Source: Nocardioides perillae (lineage in GTDB: Bacteria > Actinomycetota > Actinomycetes > Propionibacteriales > Nocardioidaceae). Taken from it: DNA of 64,000 nt. The DNA lies in NCBI RefSeq assembly GCF_013409425.1, contig NZ_JACCAC010000001.1:1488001-1552000 (forward strand), written 5' to 3'. Shown piece by piece: positions 25,866 through 38,022 of the stretch. Made by a program: the position numbers and the translations under genes. Below the pieces are notes generated by a model. That model had not been told where the DNA came from. It saw only the letters and a program-made list of their open reading frames with translations, and did no database searches. Position 1 is the stretch's first letter; the number at the start of each line of letters is the position of its first letter.

Positions 25866-26747
25866 ATGTCTATCTACCTCGACAAGAACTCCAAGATCAT
25901 CGTCCAGGGCATGACCGGTGGGATGGGCTCCAAGCACACCACCCTCATGCTCGAGGCGGGCTCGAACATCGTGGGCGGCGTCAACGCCCGCAAGGCCGGC
26001 ACCAGCGTGGAGCTCGCCGGCCAGGAGCTGCCCGTCTTCGGCACGGTCGCCGAGGCGATGGCCGAGACCGGCGCGGACGTGTCCGTCGTCTTCGTGCCCC
26101 CGGCCTTCACCAAGGACGCCTGCGTGGAGGCCATCGACGCCGGCATCGGCCTGCTCGTGGTGATCACCGAGGGCGTGCCCGTGCAGGACACCGCCGAGGT
26201 GTGGTCCTACCTGCAGGGCAAGTCGACCCGGATGATCGGCCCGAACTGCCCCGGCATCATCACGCCGGGCGAGTCGCTGGCCGGCATCACCCCGCACACC
26301 ATCGCGGGCAAGGGCCCGGTGGGCCTGGTGTCGAAGTCCGGCACGCTGACCTACCAGATGATGTTCGAGCTGAAGGACTACGGCTTCTCCACCGCCATCG
26401 GCATCGGCGGCGACCCGATCATCGGCACCACCCACATCGACGCGCTCGAGGCCTTCGAGAAGGACCCCGAGACCAAGGCGATCGTGATGATCGGCGAGAT
26501 CGGCGGCGACGCCGAGGAGCGGGCCGCGGCCTACATCAAGGAGCACGTCACGAAGCCGGTCGTCGGCTACGTCGCGGGCTTCACCGCTCCCGAGGGCAAG
26601 ACGATGGGCCACGCCGGCGCCATCGTCTCGGGCTCCTCGGGCACTGCGCAGGCGAAGAAGGAGGCCCTCGAGGCCGCCGGGGTCAAGGTCGGCAAGACGC
26701 CGTCCGAGACCGCCGCCCTCATGCGCGAGGTGCTCGAGTCGCTCTGA
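25866..26747 (+). CDS. sucD: Succinyl-CoA synthetase alpha subunit
   Basis: 293 residues. CoA-binding Rossmann domain at the N-terminus ([15 protein letters not shown]), [26 protein letters not shown], and the phosphohistidine loop [13 protein letters not shown] with His249. Forms the heterotetramer with SucC. A strong hairpin begins about 30 bases after the stop and should end the operon. Confidence 0.97.
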   Translation: MSIYLDKNSKIIVQGMTGGMGSKHTTLMLEAGSNIVGGVNARKAGTSVELAGQELPVFGTVAEAMAETGADVSVVFVPPAFTKDACVEAIDAGIGLLVVITEGVPVQDTAEVWSYLQGKSTRMIGPNCPGIITPGESLAGITPHTIAGKGPVGLVSKSGTLTYQMMFELKDYGFSTAIGIGGDPIIGTTHIDALEAFEKDPETKAIVMIGEIGGDAEERAAAYIKEHVTKPVVGYVAGFTAPEGKTMGHAGAIVSGSSGTAQAKKEALEAAGVKVGKTPSETAALMREVLESL

Positions 26748-26777
26748 GCCCCGGCTCGGAGCAGCACGCACGACACC

Positions 26778-26816
26778 GACGGCCGACCGGCGCCCCCGTG
26801 GCGCCGGTCGGCCGTC
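26778..26816 (+). terminator. Terminator hairpin after sucCD
   Basis: A perfect 17-base stem (26778-26794 against 26800-26816) with a 5-base loop, extended by GACAC/GTGTC outside a small bulge. There is no U-tract, as usual in very GC-rich genomes. Confidence 0.7.
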
Positions 26817-26900
26817 GTCGTGTCCGCGGGCCGCTGCCCCGCACCTGCTCCGACGCGCGGGAGGCGCGGTCGGTTGCCTGCGACGCCGAGCGACGCGGGC

Positions 26901-26930
26901 GGCACCCCTCGCACGGGTCCGGAGGGTGCC
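26901..26930 (-). terminator. Possible terminator of the sigma-sensor gene
   Basis: GGCACCC at 26901-26907 pairs with GGGTGCC at 26924-26930, just past the stop of the minus-strand gene at 26995. The rest of the 247-base gap shows no further feature. Confidence 0.3.
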
Positions 26931-26994
26931 GTGCGCGCCACTCGGTGAGGAGCGGCGTACGCCGGGAGTCGCCCTCCGCGCTCGTGGGCGCCGG

Positions 26995-28893
26995 TCAGCG
27001 GTCGAGCGCTCCGAGCCGCTCGGCGGCGCGGTCGACGAGGCGCAGGAAGTCGTCGGTGGCGATGGTGCGGGTGCCGGCCGGCACGAAGCCGAGCTGCGCG
27101 ACCGCGCGGCCGCGGCGCACGACCGCCATGAGGTAGCGCACCGACTCGGCGTCGCTGATCTCGACGGTGATGCGCCACGCCGCGACGTCGACGTCGCCCC
27201 GGCCGCGGGAGGCGAGCTGCTCGACGTCGCTGCCGAGGTCGCGCTCGGGGCAGCCGGCGACGCGGGCGCGCAACCGCTCGACGAAGGCTCGCGCGCCCCG
27301 GTCGGCCGGGAAGGCGCCGAGCGTCTCGGTGAGGCCGAAGGCGGCCGGCAGGTCGGCCTCCGGCACGACGAAGGTGCGCGTCCGGTCGCCCCGCAGGTCG
27401 GAGAAGTCCGCCTCGTCGCAGCGGGTGGCGGCGGCGTTGACGCGGGCCTCGACCGGGTCGGTGCCGACCCACGGCTGGCGCACCCCGGTGACCGGTGGCA
27501 GGTCGACCACCGACAGGATCGCGGGCACCTCGCCGGCCGGGAGCGGGTCGGTGCCGACCGTGCGCGGCGGCGCCGCGCAGGCGCCGGCGCCCGGGGTGCC
27601 GCAGAAGGCGTTGACGGCCGCCGCCGTCGCCGAGGCGAGCGGCGCGAGGTCGGCGGGACGGCCGTCGTGCACCGTGCGCGCCAGCGTGGTGGTGAAGCGA
27701 CCGGTGCGCGCCACGGCCACGCTCACGGTGCTGGTGGGGCGGGTCCAGCGGCGCAGCACGAAGACGCGGGCGTCGTCGCCGACGGCCGGCAGCCGGTAGG
27801 TGCCGAGCAGCTGCGTGCGGGGCTCGCGGCAGCCGGCGTACCACCCGAGCGCCCGGCGGAAGGCCTCCCCGGCCGACGACGCGTCGGCGGAGAGCTCGGT
27901 GAGCTGGGTGGCCGTGACCCGCGGCCGTGGCCCGCGCGCGGGCGCGTCGTGGCGGCGTACGGCGGCGGCCACGCCGTCGGGGTCGGCGAACGGCTCCTGC
28001 TGGCAGGGCACCACGAGCCCGTTGCCGTCGGTGTTGTCGCCCGAGGCCCCGGCCCGCCACACCCGGCCCGGCGCGAGGCGGCGCACCTGGCCCACGGCGA
28101 GCAGGTCGTCGGGGGAGAGGTCGGGGGCCTCCTGGGTCGGCGGGGTCGCGCGGGGCGCGGCGCTGCTGCCCCGCGGGCCGGCGGAGACCGCCGTGCTGCC
28201 GGCCTGGGGCGCGGCGGAGCCGCCCGGCGCGGCGGCGGACTCGCCCAGCCGCCCCGCGACCTCGCCGGACGCGCCGACGACGGAGCCGCCGAGCAGCAGC
28301 GCGGCCACCGCCGCGACCGCGCCGACGCTCGTGTGGGTGCGCCGCCGCGCGGCTCCGGCGCGGCGCAGGATGGTGGGCCGCGGCCACCGGGTGCCGGTGG
28401 CGACGTGCGTGCCCAGTGCCTCGACGGTCGGGCGGATGCTGGTGGTCGGCACCTCCCGGTGCAGCGAGAACTGCGCGGTCGCGAGCTGCAGCTCGCGCTC
28501 GGCGGCCTCCTGCGGGAGCGAGACCTCCCGGGCCATGTCGGGCAGCGACACCTGCGCGAGGTGGGTGAGCACGAGGAGGCGGCGCTGGGTCGGCGACAGC
28601 TTCGCGAGCGCGGCGAGGGTGGCGCGGTGCTCCTCGCCGAGCGCCTTGTCGCGGTGCCAGAGCCGCGCCGTGTGGCGGCGCTGGGCGTGCGACCAGGCGT
28701 GCGGTCGCACCCAGGCCTCGGGCGACTCGAGGCGCGAGACCTTGCGCCAGTGGTGCCAGGCGACGACGAAGGAGTCCCGCACCGCGCTGCGCGACGCGGG
28801 GAGGTCGCCGGTGAGGGCGTAGGTCTGCAGCAGCAAGCGGTCGCGGGCGTCCTTGTAGAAGGCGTCGAAGCCCTCGGGGTCGGAGTGCACCAT
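26995..28893 (-). CDS. ECF-sigma-like protein fused to a membrane helix and two extracytoplasmic sensor-like domains
   Basis: 632 residues. Residues about 5-75 resemble sigma region 2 (DAFYKDARDRLLLQTYALTGD...DSFVVAWHHWRKVSRLESPEAWVRPHAWSHAQRR) and about 90-142 sigma region 4 (LAALAKLSPTQRRLLVLTHLAQVSLPDMAREVSLPQEAAERELQLA). After a basic linker there is one membrane helix (about 188-206), a low-complexity Ala/Ser/Pro stretch, and some 400 outer residues. These look like two copies of a PknH-type sensor fold: one around DNTDGNGLVVPCQQEPFADP...LGWYAGC, the second from AILSVVDLPPVTGVRQPWVG to the end, each with a paired Cys. A transcription factor tethered to the membrane is an unusual arrangement. 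No anti-sigma gene is adjacent. Family assignments are by eye. Confidence 0.7.
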   Translation of the reverse strand: MVHSDPEGFDAFYKDARDRLLLQTYALTGDLPASRSAVRDSFVVAWHHWRKVSRLESPEAWVRPHAWSHAQRRHTARLWHRDKALGEEHRATLAALAKLSPTQRRLLVLTHLAQVSLPDMAREVSLPQEAAERELQLATAQFSLHREVPTTSIRPTVEALGTHVATGTRWPRPTILRRAGAARRRTHTSVGAVAAVAALLLGGSVVGASGEVAGRLGESAAAPGGSAAPQAGSTAVSAGPRGSSAAPRATPPTQEAPDLSPDDLLAVGQVRRLAPGRVWRAGASGDNTDGNGLVVPCQQEPFADPDGVAAAVRRHDAPARGPRPRVTATQLTELSADASSAGEAFRRALGWYAGCREPRTQLLGTYRLPAVGDDARVFVLRRWTRPTSTVSVAVARTGRFTTTLARTVHDGRPADLAPLASATAAAVNAFCGTPGAGACAAPPRTVGTDPLPAGEVPAILSVVDLPPVTGVRQPWVGTDPVEARVNAAATRCDEADFSDLRGDRTRTFVVPEADLPAAFGLTETLGAFPADRGARAFVERLRARVAGCPERDLGSDVEQLASRGRGDVDVAAWRITVEISDAESVRYLMAVVRRGRAVAQLGFVPAGTRTIATDDFLRLVDRAAERLGALDR

Positions 28894-28967
28894 GACGCCG
28901 CCGAGGGTACGTCGCCCCGGCGTGGGAGCGCGATCCGAGCGGCGGCGCCGGTCACGATGGACCCGTC

Positions 28968-30209
28968 ATGACCTCCCTGCTGCCGCGCCCCACCACCGCC
29001 CGGCCGGGCCCGGCCGAGCCGGGTCGCCCGCTGGCGCTCGTGGCGACCACGGGCGGTGTCGGCGCGGCCCTGGCCACGCTCGTCCCGTGCCTGCTGCTCG
29101 CCGTGGTCGGCTGGTTCCTCACCGACGCCGGCGCCCACGGCACGCCGCGCGACGCCCTGCAGGTCGGCGCCCTCGGCTGGCTCGTCGCCCACGGCTCGGG
29201 GGTCTCCGTGCGCGGCACCGCCGTCACCGTGCTGCCCCTCGGCCTCACCCTGCTGGCCGCGTGGGCGACGTGGCGGGTCGGTCGCCGCGCCGGTGAGGCG
29301 CTGAGCGGCCACGGGCCCGATGCCGACCGCCTCGCCGACGGCGAGCGCGACTGGACCGTGCCGGGCGCCACCGCGCTCTTCGCCGTCGGCTACGCCGTCA
29401 CCGTGGTCGTCGTGGCCGCGCTCGCCGCCGACCCGTCGACCGCGCCCTCGACCGGCCGCGCCCTCGGCGGGGCCCTGCTGCTCGCGGTGCTGCTCGGCGG
29501 CACCGGCCTCGCGGTCGGGTCGGGCCGCGCCGCGGTGTGGCTGCCGATGCTGCCCCGGCTGGTGCGACCGGCCGCCACGGTGGCGCGTGCGGTGCTCACC
29601 TGGGTGCTCGGCGCCGCCGCCCTGCTCCTGCTCGCCGCGCTCCTGCTCGACGGCGGCGCCGTCCTGCAGGTCGTCGACGACCTCGGCGCCGACGCCGGCG
29701 ACGTGGCCCTCCTCGTGGTGCTGACGCTGCTGCTGCTGCCCGGCGCCGTCGTGTGGTCGGCCGCGTGGCTGCTCGGTCCCGGTTTCGGCGTGGGCGCCGG
29801 CACCGTCGTCTCGCCGGCCCTCACGGTGCTGGGCGCGCTCCCGCTCGTGCCGCTCGTCCCGGCCCTGCCCGCGGCGGGGAGCGCACCGCGCTGGGTGGTG
29901 GTCGGCGTCGCCGCCGTCCCTGTGCTGCTCGCCGCCGTCGCCACGGCCCGGGTGCAGCGCCACCAGCCGACGCTGCGCTGGGACGACGGCGTGCTCCGCG
30001 GCTGCGTCGGGGGCGTCGCCGCGGGCGTGCTCCTCGGCGTGCTCGCCGCGCTCGCCGGCGGCGCCCTCGGCCCGGGCCGGATGGCGGTGGTCGGCCCGCT
30101 GGCCGGCGACGTGCTGGTGCACGCGGTCGCCGCGCTCGGCGTGGGCGGTGCGCTCGGGGGCGCCGTGGCCACCGCCTGGCAGCGCCGCGCCGCGCGCCGG
30201 GGTGCGTAG
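28968..30209 (+). CDS. perM: PerM-like (DUF6350) multi-pass membrane protein
   Basis: 413 residues with about ten hydrophobic helices and very high Ala/Val/Leu/Gly content. Its position between sucCD and purN-purH is that of mycobacterial perM (the divisome-linked DUF6350 protein), and the N-terminal helix followed by DALQVGALGWLVAHGSGVSVRGTAVTVLPLGLTLL matches that family. A role in cell division or envelope stability is taken from the mycobacterial member, not seen here. Confidence 0.8.
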   Translation: MTSLLPRPTTARPGPAEPGRPLALVATTGGVGAALATLVPCLLLAVVGWFLTDAGAHGTPRDALQVGALGWLVAHGSGVSVRGTAVTVLPLGLTLLAAWATWRVGRRAGEALSGHGPDADRLADGERDWTVPGATALFAVGYAVTVVVVAALAADPSTAPSTGRALGGALLLAVLLGGTGLAVGSGRAAVWLPMLPRLVRPAATVARAVLTWVLGAAALLLLAALLLDGGAVLQVVDDLGADAGDVALLVVLTLLLLPGAVVWSAAWLLGPGFGVGAGTVVSPALTVLGALPLVPLVPALPAAGSAPRWVVVGVAAVPVLLAAVATARVQRHQPTLRWDDGVLRGCVGGVAAGVLLGVLAALAGGALGPGRMAVVGPLAGDVLVHAVAALGVGGALGGAVATAWQRRAARRGA

Positions 30210-30219
30210 CGTCGCTGCG

Positions 30220-30225
30220 TAGACT
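30220..30225 (+). promoter_or_regulatory. Leaderless -10 element (TAGACT) of purN
   Basis: TAGACT followed by seven bases and GTG 30233. Confidence 0.5.
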
Positions 30226-30232
30226 CCGCGCC

Positions 30233-30853
30233 GTGCCCGACCCCCAGCCCGCGCGCCTCGTCGTGCTCGTGTCGGGATCCGGCACCAACCTGCAGGCGCT
30301 GCTCGACGCGAGCCAGGACCCGGCGTACGGCGCCCGCGTGGTCGCCGTCGGCGCCGACCGCGACGGCATCGAGGGCCTCGCCCGGGCCGAGCGCGCCGGG
30401 GTGCCGACCTTCACGGTGCGGGTGCGCGACTTCCCCTCCCGCGAGCACTGGGACCGCGCGCTGGCCGAGCAGGTCGCGGCCTCCGAGCCCGACCTGGTGG
30501 TGAGCGCCGGCTTCATGAAGCTGCTGGGCGGGGCCTTCCTGGAGCGCTTCGGCGGCCGGGTGCTCAACACCCACCCCGCGCTGTCCCCGGCCTTCCCCGG
30601 CACGCAGGGCCCGGCCGACGCGCTGGCCTACGGCGTCAAGGTCACCGGCTGCACCCTCTTCGTCGTCGACGCCGGCGTCGACACCGGTCCGATCCTGGCG
30701 CAGGAGGCCGTGCCGGTCGAGGCGGACGACGACGTCGAGACGCTGCACGAGCGCATCAAGGTCGCCGAGCGCCGGATGCTCGTCGACGCCGTGGGCCGCG
30801 CGGCCCGCGAGGGGCTGCGGGTGGAGGGACGCCGCGTCCGGTTCGGCGCCTGA
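30233..30853 (+). CDS. purN: Phosphoribosylglycinamide formyltransferase
   Basis: 206 residues. Transfers the formyl group of 10-formyl-THF to GAR in step 3 of purine synthesis. VLVSGSGTNLQALLDA binds the GAR phosphate, Asn112 and His114 lie in LNTHPALSPAFPG, and Asp150 in DAGVDTGPILAQ. GTG 30233 is set by the leaderless promoter and gives the family's N-terminal strand. purH follows after the ZTP riboswitch. Confidence 0.96.
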   Translation: MPDPQPARLVVLVSGSGTNLQALLDASQDPAYGARVVAVGADRDGIEGLARAERAGVPTFTVRVRDFPSREHWDRALAEQVAASEPDLVVSAGFMKLLGGAFLERFGGRVLNTHPALSPAFPGTQGPADALAYGVKVTGCTLFVVDAGVDTGPILAQEAVPVEADDDVETLHERIKVAERRMLVDAVGRAAREGLRVEGRRVRFGA

Positions 30854-30866
30854 CGCCCGGCTTCCC

Positions 30867-30872
30867 TAGGAT
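30867..30872 (+). promoter_or_regulatory. -10 element (TAGGAT) of the purH transcript
   Basis: TAGGAT lies seven to eight bases before the first paired base of the ZTP riboswitch, so the purH mRNA would start at the aptamer itself. Confidence 0.5.
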
Positions 30873-30879
30873 GGCGGCC

Positions 30880-30949
30880 ACACGACTGGCGCGGGTGGGT
30901 CCACCACCGGGGAGTGACGCCGGGAGCATCGACCGCCTGGGTGCTCCCT
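30880..30949 (+). ncRNA. ZTP (pfl) riboswitch upstream of purH
   Basis: The purH leader carries the hallmarks of the pfl/ZTP aptamer: CGACTGGCG near 30882-30892, a hairpin from GGTGGG/CCACC, the CCGGGGAGTGACGC joining segment, and the near-invariant CCGCCTGGG (30933-30941) sitting in the loop of a hairpin with arms GGGAGCA (30922-30928) and TGCTCCC (30942-30948). ZTP/ZMP accumulates when 10-formyl-THF is short; PurH consumes ZMP, so ligand should turn expression on. Stem three and the downstream Shine-Dalgarno (AGGAG, 30968-30972) suggest translational or mixed control. Identification is by recalled consensus. Confidence 0.8.
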
Positions 30950-30977
30950 CCCGAACCGACGTCCCACAGGAGTGCGC

Positions 30978-32570
30978 GTGAGCGAGCAGCCCGCCCCCGA
31001 CCGTGTCCCGATCAGGCGAGCCCTGGTCTCGGTCTACGACAAGTCCGGCCTCGAGGATCTCGTGCGCGGGCTGCACGACGCCGGGGTCGTGCTGGTCTCC
31101 ACGGGCGGCTCGGCCGCGCTGATCGAGGGCCTCGGCCTGCCGGTCACCCGTGTCGAGGAGCTCACCGGCTTTCCCGAGTGCCTCGACGGCCGGGTCAAGA
31201 CGCTGCACCCCCGGGTGCACGCCGGCATCCTGGCGGACCGCCGCCTCGAGTCCCACGTGGCGCAGCTCGCCGAGCTCGACGTCGACCCCTTCGACCTCGT
31301 GGTGTCCAACCTCTACCCCTTCACGCAGACCGTCGCCTCGGGCGCGAGCCCCGACGAGTGCGTGGAGCAGGTCGACATCGGTGGGCCGTCGATGGTGCGC
31401 GCCGCGGCCAAGAACCACCCCTCGGTCGCCATCGTCACCTCGCCCGAGCGCTACGCCGACGTGCTCGCGGCCGTCGCCGCGGGCGGCTTCACGCTCGAGG
31501 AGCGCCGGCGCCTCGCCGCCGAGGCCTTCGTCCACACCGCGTCGTACGACGTGGCCGTCGCGTCCTGGATGGGCAACGTGCTCACCGACACCTCGGGCGG
31601 CAGCGGCTTCCCGGCCTGGGTCGGCGCGACCTACGAGCAGGCCGCGGTGCTGCGCTACGGCGAGAACCCCCACCAGGGCGCCGCGCTCTACCGCGCCGGC
31701 CACGGCCCGGCCGGGCTCGCGGGCGCCGAGCAGCTGCACGGCAAGGAGATGTCCTACAACAACTACGTCGACACCGACGCCGCGCGGCGTGCGGCCTACG
31801 ACTTCGACGAGCCGGCCGTGGCGATCATCAAGCACGCCAACCCCTGCGGCATCGCCGTCGGCGCCGACGTCGCCGAGGCGCACCGCCGGGCCCACGCCTG
31901 CGACCCGGTCTCGGCCTTCGGGGGCGTCATCGCCGCCAACCGCCCGGTCACGGTCGCGATGGCCGAGCAGGTCGCCGAGGTGTTCACCGAGGTCGTCGTG
32001 GCACCGGGCTACGAGGAGGGCGCGCTCGAGGTGCTGGCTCGCAAGAAGAACGTGCGGGTGCTGGTCTGCGAGCCGCTCGAGCGCGGCGGCGTCGAGACCC
32101 GGCCGGTGAGCGGCGGGCTGCTGGTCCAGCACCGCGACTCCTTCCAGGCCGACGGCGACGACCCCGCCGGCTGGACCCTCGCGACCGGTGAGGCCGCCTC
32201 GCCCGAGGTGCTCGCCGACCTGGTCTTCGCCTGGCGCGCCTGCCGCTCGGCGAAGTCCAACGCGATCCTGCTCGCCAAGGACGGCGCCGCCGTCGGCATC
32301 GGGATGGGCCAGGTCAACCGCGTCGACTCCTGCCGGCTCGCCGTCGAGCGGGCCAACAGCCTCGCCGAGGGCGAGGAGCGGGCGCGGGGCGCGGTCGCCG
32401 CCTCCGACGCCTTCTTCCCCTTCGAGGACGGCCCGCAGGTGCTCATCGACGCCGGCGTCACCGCGATCGTGCAGCCCGGCGGCTCGGTGCGCGACGAGCT
32501 CACCGTCGCCGCCTGCGAGGCCGCCGGCGTGACGATGTACTTCACCGGCACCCGCCACTTCTTCCACTGA
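30978..32570 (+). CDS. purH: Bifunctional AICAR formyltransferase / IMP cyclohydrolase
   Basis: 530 residues. Completes purine synthesis: AICAR (ZMP) to FAICAR to IMP. The N-terminal cyclohydrolase (MGS-like) domain has [21 protein letters not shown], and [13 protein letters not shown]. The C-terminal transformylase domain has [23 protein letters not shown] and IIKHANPCG with the catalytic Lys-His pair, and [13 protein letters not shown] 30978 is chosen over GTG 30972 because AGGAG at 30968-30972 is correctly spaced only for the later start. Confidence 0.97.
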   Translation: MSEQPAPDRVPIRRALVSVYDKSGLEDLVRGLHDAGVVLVSTGGSAALIEGLGLPVTRVEELTGFPECLDGRVKTLHPRVHAGILADRRLESHVAQLAELDVDPFDLVVSNLYPFTQTVASGASPDECVEQVDIGGPSMVRAAAKNHPSVAIVTSPERYADVLAAVAAGGFTLEERRRLAAEAFVHTASYDVAVASWMGNVLTDTSGGSGFPAWVGATYEQAAVLRYGENPHQGAALYRAGHGPAGLAGAEQLHGKEMSYNNYVDTDAARRAAYDFDEPAVAIIKHANPCGIAVGADVAEAHRRAHACDPVSAFGGVIAANRPVTVAMAEQVAEVFTEVVVAPGYEEGALEVLARKKNVRVLVCEPLERGGVETRPVSGGLLVQHRDSFQADGDDPAGWTLATGEAASPEVLADLVFAWRACRSAKSNAILLAKDGAAVGIGMGQVNRVDSCRLAVERANSLAEGEERARGAVAASDAFFPFEDGPQVLIDAGVTAIVQPGGSVRDELTVAACEAAGVTMYFTGTRHFFH

Positions 32571-32593
32571 CCGGCCGAGCAGGGAGCACGCAC

Positions 32594-33442
32594 ATGACCG
32601 CACAGAAGCTCGACGGCACCGCGACGCTGAAGGCCATCAAGGCCGAGCTCACCGAGCGGGTGGCCCGCCTGCGCGAGCAGGGCGTGGTGCCCGGGCTCGG
32701 CACGGTGCTGGTGGGCGACGACCCGGGCTCGCACTGGTACGTCGGCGCGAAGCACAAGGACTGCGCCGAGGTCGGCATCGAGTCCATCCGCGTCGACCTG
32801 CCCGCCACCGCCACCCAGGCCGAGGTCGAGGCCGAGATCGACCGGCTCAACGCCGACCCGGCCTGCACGGGCTTCCTCGTGCAGCAGCCGACGGGGCTCG
32901 ACGAGTTCGCCCTGCTCTCGCGCGTGGACCCCGCCAAGGACGTCGACGGGCTGCACCCGACCAACCTCGGCAAGCTCGTGCTGGGCGAGGCCGGGGCGCT
33001 GCCGTGCACGCCCACCGGCTGCATCGAGCTGCTGCGCCGCCACGGCGTGGAGCTGGCCGGTGCCGAGGTGGTCGTCGTCGGCCGCGGGCTGACCGTCGGG
33101 CGCCCGCTGGGGCTGCTGCTCACCCGCCGCTCCGAGAACGCGACCACCACGCTGTGCCACACCGGCACCCGCGACCTGGCCCACCACGTGCGCCAGGCCG
33201 ACGTGGTCGTCGCGGCCGCGGGCGTGCCGGGCATCATCACCGCCGACATGGTCAAGCCCGGCGCCGCGCTGCTCGACGTGGGCGTCTCCCGGGTCGACGG
33301 CACGATCGCCGGCGACCTCGCCGACGACGTGTGGGACGTCGCCGGGTGGGTCTCGCCGAACCCCGGCGGCGTGGGCCCCATGACCCGCGCGATGCTGCTG
33401 TCGAACATCGTCACCGCCGCCGAGCAGCAGGTCGACCGCTGA
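32594..33442 (+). CDS. folD: Methylene-THF dehydrogenase / methenyl-THF cyclohydrolase
   Basis: 282 residues. Interconverts 5,10-methylene-, methenyl- and 10-formyl-THF using NADP, supplying PurN and Pur[24 protein letters not shown] holds the Tyr/Lys active-site pair, [15 protein letters not shown] and [14 protein letters not shown] the Rossmann signature (Ser of the usual GRSxxVGxP is Gly here), and [18 protein letters not shown] the C-terminal motif. AGGGAG Shine-Dalgarno eight bases upstream. Same transcription unit as purH. Confidence 0.96.
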   Translation: MTAQKLDGTATLKAIKAELTERVARLREQGVVPGLGTVLVGDDPGSHWYVGAKHKDCAEVGIESIRVDLPATATQAEVEAEIDRLNADPACTGFLVQQPTGLDEFALLSRVDPAKDVDGLHPTNLGKLVLGEAGALPCTPTGCIELLRRHGVELAGAEVVVVGRGLTVGRPLGLLLTRRSENATTTLCHTGTRDLAHHVRQADVVVAAAGVPGIITADMVKPGAALLDVGVSRVDGTIAGDLADDVWDVAGWVSPNPGGVGPMTRAMLLSNIVTAAEQQVDR

Positions 33443-33444
33443 CC

Positions 33445-33783
33445 GTGGCCGCGCAGGGCAGCCCCGACCCGGGGATCGAGCCGGGGGTCGAGCCGGAGCC
33501 CCGTCGCTACCCCTCGACGCTGGGCGGCGCGTGCTACCTGCTGGTGCTCCTGGCCACCGCGGTCGGCCTGGTGCTGGTCGCCGTGGACGACTGGCGCACC
33601 GGCGTGCGCTGGGTCGGCGGCGCGCTGCTCGCGGCGGCAGTGCTGCGACTGGTCCTGCGCGAGCGCGACGCCGGCATGCTCGCCGTGCGCCACCGCGGCA
33701 CCGATGCCCTGCTGCTCAGCGCCATGGGCGCCACGCTGGTCTTCCTCGCCGGCTCGGTCCCCGACCAGCCGCCGCCCCTCTGA
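33445..33783 (+). CDS. DUF3017 family membrane protein
   Basis: 112 residues: proline-rich N-terminus, then three membrane helices (LGGACYLLVLLATAVGLVLVAV, WVGGALLAAAVLRLVL, LLLSAMGATLVFLAGSVP). A DUF3017 gene right after folD is a standard actinobacterial order. Function unknown. It starts two bases after the folD stop. Confidence 0.85.
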   Translation: MAAQGSPDPGIEPGVEPEPRRYPSTLGGACYLLVLLATAVGLVLVAVDDWRTGVRWVGGALLAAAVLRLVLRERDAGMLAVRHRGTDALLLSAMGATLVFLAGSVPDQPPPL

Positions 33784-33798
33784 GCCACGGCACAGCAC

Positions 33799-33834
33799 GA
33801 CGGCCCGGCACCTCCGTGGAGGCGCCGGGCCGTC
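33799..33834. terminator. Bidirectional terminator between the folD operon and mdh
   Basis: GACGGCCCGGC (33799-33809) pairs with GCCGGGCCGTC (33824-33834), with an inner CCTCC/GGAGG stem. It lies between two convergent stops. Confidence 0.75.
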
Positions 33835-33856
33835 GGCGTACGGCGGGTGGTGCGGC

Positions 33857-34843
33857 TCAGATCAGCCCGAGCTGGGTGACCGCGTCGCGCTCCTCGGCCA
33901 GCTCGGCGGTGGAGGCGTCGATGCGGCCGCGGGAGAAGTCGTCGATCTCGAGGCCCTGCACGATCGACCAGTCGCCGCCGGCGGTGGTGACGGGGAAGGA
34001 GGAGACGAGGCCCTCGGGCACGCCGTAGGAGCCGTCGGAGACGACCGCCATCGAGACCCAGTCGCCCTCGGCGGAGCCGAACAGCCAGTCGCGGGCGGCG
34101 TCGACGGTCGCCGAGGCGGCGGAGGCGGCCGAGGAGGAGCCGCGCGCCTCGATGATCGCGGCGCCGCGCTTGGCGACGGTGGGGATGAAGGTGCTCTCCA
34201 CCCACTCCTGGTCACCCACGACCTCGGCGGCGTTGCGGCCCGCGACCTCGGCGTGGAACAGGTCGGGGTACTGCGTGGCGGAGTGGTTGCCCCAGATCGT
34301 CATCTTGGTGATGTCGGTGACGGGCGCGCCGGTCTTGGCGGCGAGCTGCGAGATCGCGCGGTTGTGGTCGAGGCGGGTCAGCGCGGAGAAGCGCTCGGCC
34401 GGGATGTCGGGGGCGTTCTTCAGCGCGATGAGGGCGTTGGTGTTGGCCGGGTTGCCGGTGACGCCGACACGCACGTCGTCGGCCGCGACCGCGTTGAGGG
34501 CCTTGCCCTGCGCGGTGAAGATGGCGCCGTTGGCCTCGAGCAGGTCACCGCGCTCCATGCCGGGACCGCGCGGGCGGGCGCCGACGAGCAGGGCGAGGTT
34601 GACGCCGTCGAAGATCTTCTCCGGGTCGCTGCCGATCTCGACGCCGGCGAGACCGGGGAAGGCGCAGTCGTCGAGCTCCATCACGACACCCTCGAGGGCC
34701 TTGAGCGCCGGCTCGATCTCGAGCAGGCGCAGCTCGATCGGCCGGTCGCCGGCCAGCGAGCCGCTGGCGAGGCGGAAGAGCAGGCTGTAGCCGATCTGGC
34801 CGGCCGCGCCGGTGACGGCGACCTTGAGGGGGGTGGTGCTCAC
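33857..34843 (-). CDS. mdh: Malate dehydrogenase
   Basis: 328 residues, the cytosolic-like actinobacterial type. NAD-binding [18 protein letters not shown] (11-28), substrate arginines in [13 protein letters not shown] (88-100), [11 protein letters not shown] (130-140) and catalytic His187 in [12 protein letters not shown]. Oxidises malate to oxaloacetate in the TCA cycle. Start GTG 34843 is five bases after an AGGAG Shine-Dalgarno. Confidence 0.96.
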   Translation of the reverse strand: MSTTPLKVAVTGAAGQIGYSLLFRLASGSLAGDRPIELRLLEIEPALKALEGVVMELDDCAFPGLAGVEIGSDPEKIFDGVNLALLVGARPRGPGMERGDLLEANGAIFTAQGKALNAVAADDVRVGVTGNPANTNALIALKNAPDIPAERFSALTRLDHNRAISQLAAKTGAPVTDITKMTIWGNHSATQYPDLFHAEVAGRNAAEVVGDQEWVESTFIPTVAKRGAAIIEARGSSSAASAASATVDAARDWLFGSAEGDWVSMAVVSDGSYGVPEGLVSSFPVTTAGGDWSIVQGLEIDDFSRGRIDASTAELAEERDAVTQLGLI

Positions 34844-34968
34844 GGCGACTCCTCGGTGTGGCCCCGGGCTCTCCGCGGGGCGGGTGCAGGCTGGGTCGCT
34901 GGCACGCTAGCAGCGCGGCGCGGCGCCACCGACCCAGCCCCCGTGCGGTGGTAGGGCAGGCTGGGTGC

Positions 34969-35685
34969 GTGCCTGCCCGCCTGCGCCGCGCCCTGCCCGC
35001 CGGGCTCCTCGGCCCGCTCCTGCTCGTCACCGGCTGCAGCGTCGGCTTCCCCCCGACCCTCGGGCCCACCGGGATCGACGGCCTCGCCGTCCCGACCCCC
35101 TCGCCGGACCCCACGTCGTACGCCGTGGGGGTCGACCACCCCTTCCTGCCCCTGGCGCCCGGGGCCCGCTGGGAGCTCTCCGACGCCGCGGCCGGCGCCC
35201 GGCTCGTCGTCGAGGTCGGCGGGACCCGCGAGGTCGCGGGCATCGCCGCGACCGAGCTGATCGTCACCCGCGCCGTGCCGACGACGCTGGACGGGGCTCC
35301 GGCACGGCCCGTCACCGCGTGGCTGGCCGAGGACGACGCCGGCCACGTCTGGCTGCTCGCCGGGGAGGGCGACGGCCGCAGCTGGGAGACCGGCGCGGAC
35401 GGCGCGGAGGCCGGCCTGCTGCTGAGCGCCGACCCGCGACGGGGCGACGGCTACGCCCTGTGGGCGGAGGACGGGGAGCCCGCGGCGACCGTGCGCGTCG
35501 GTGCGACCGACGGCAGCCTGGCGGTGCCGTGGGGCGTCGCGGACCGCACGGTGGAGCTCGCCCTCGACACCGACCTCGCGCGCCCCGGCGACGAGCTCGC
35601 GGTGGTCCTGGGGGAGGGCGTGGGCCCGGTGGCGGTGGCCGACCTGGTCGCCGACGACGACCTGGTGCTGGTCGAGCGCGGCTGA
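34969..35685 (+). CDS. Putative lipoprotein
   Basis: 238 residues. Signal peptide with lipobox LLVTGC (Cys23), then a beta-rich domain starting [20 protein letters not shown], ending in acidic repeats ([37 protein letters not shown]). The opening DHPFLPL-PG-RW recalls lipoproteins of unknown function in actinobacteria. GTG 34969 gives a compact signal peptide. No function is assigned. Confidence 0.7.
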   Translation: MPARLRRALPAGLLGPLLLVTGCSVGFPPTLGPTGIDGLAVPTPSPDPTSYAVGVDHPFLPLAPGARWELSDAAAGARLVVEVGGTREVAGIAATELIVTRAVPTTLDGAPARPVTAWLAEDDAGHVWLLAGEGDGRSWETGADGAEAGLLLSADPRRGDGYALWAEDGEPAATVRVGATDGSLAVPWGVADRTVELALDTDLARPGDELAVVLGEGVGPVAVADLVADDDLVLVERG

Positions 35686-35721
35686 CAGGGTGGGCGCGGG
35701 ACCGACCCGCCGCGCGTCCGA

Positions 35722-37994
<2,273 letters not shown>

Positions 37995-38022
37995 CCCGGC
38001 GCGGTCGGCGCCGTGCCGACCC

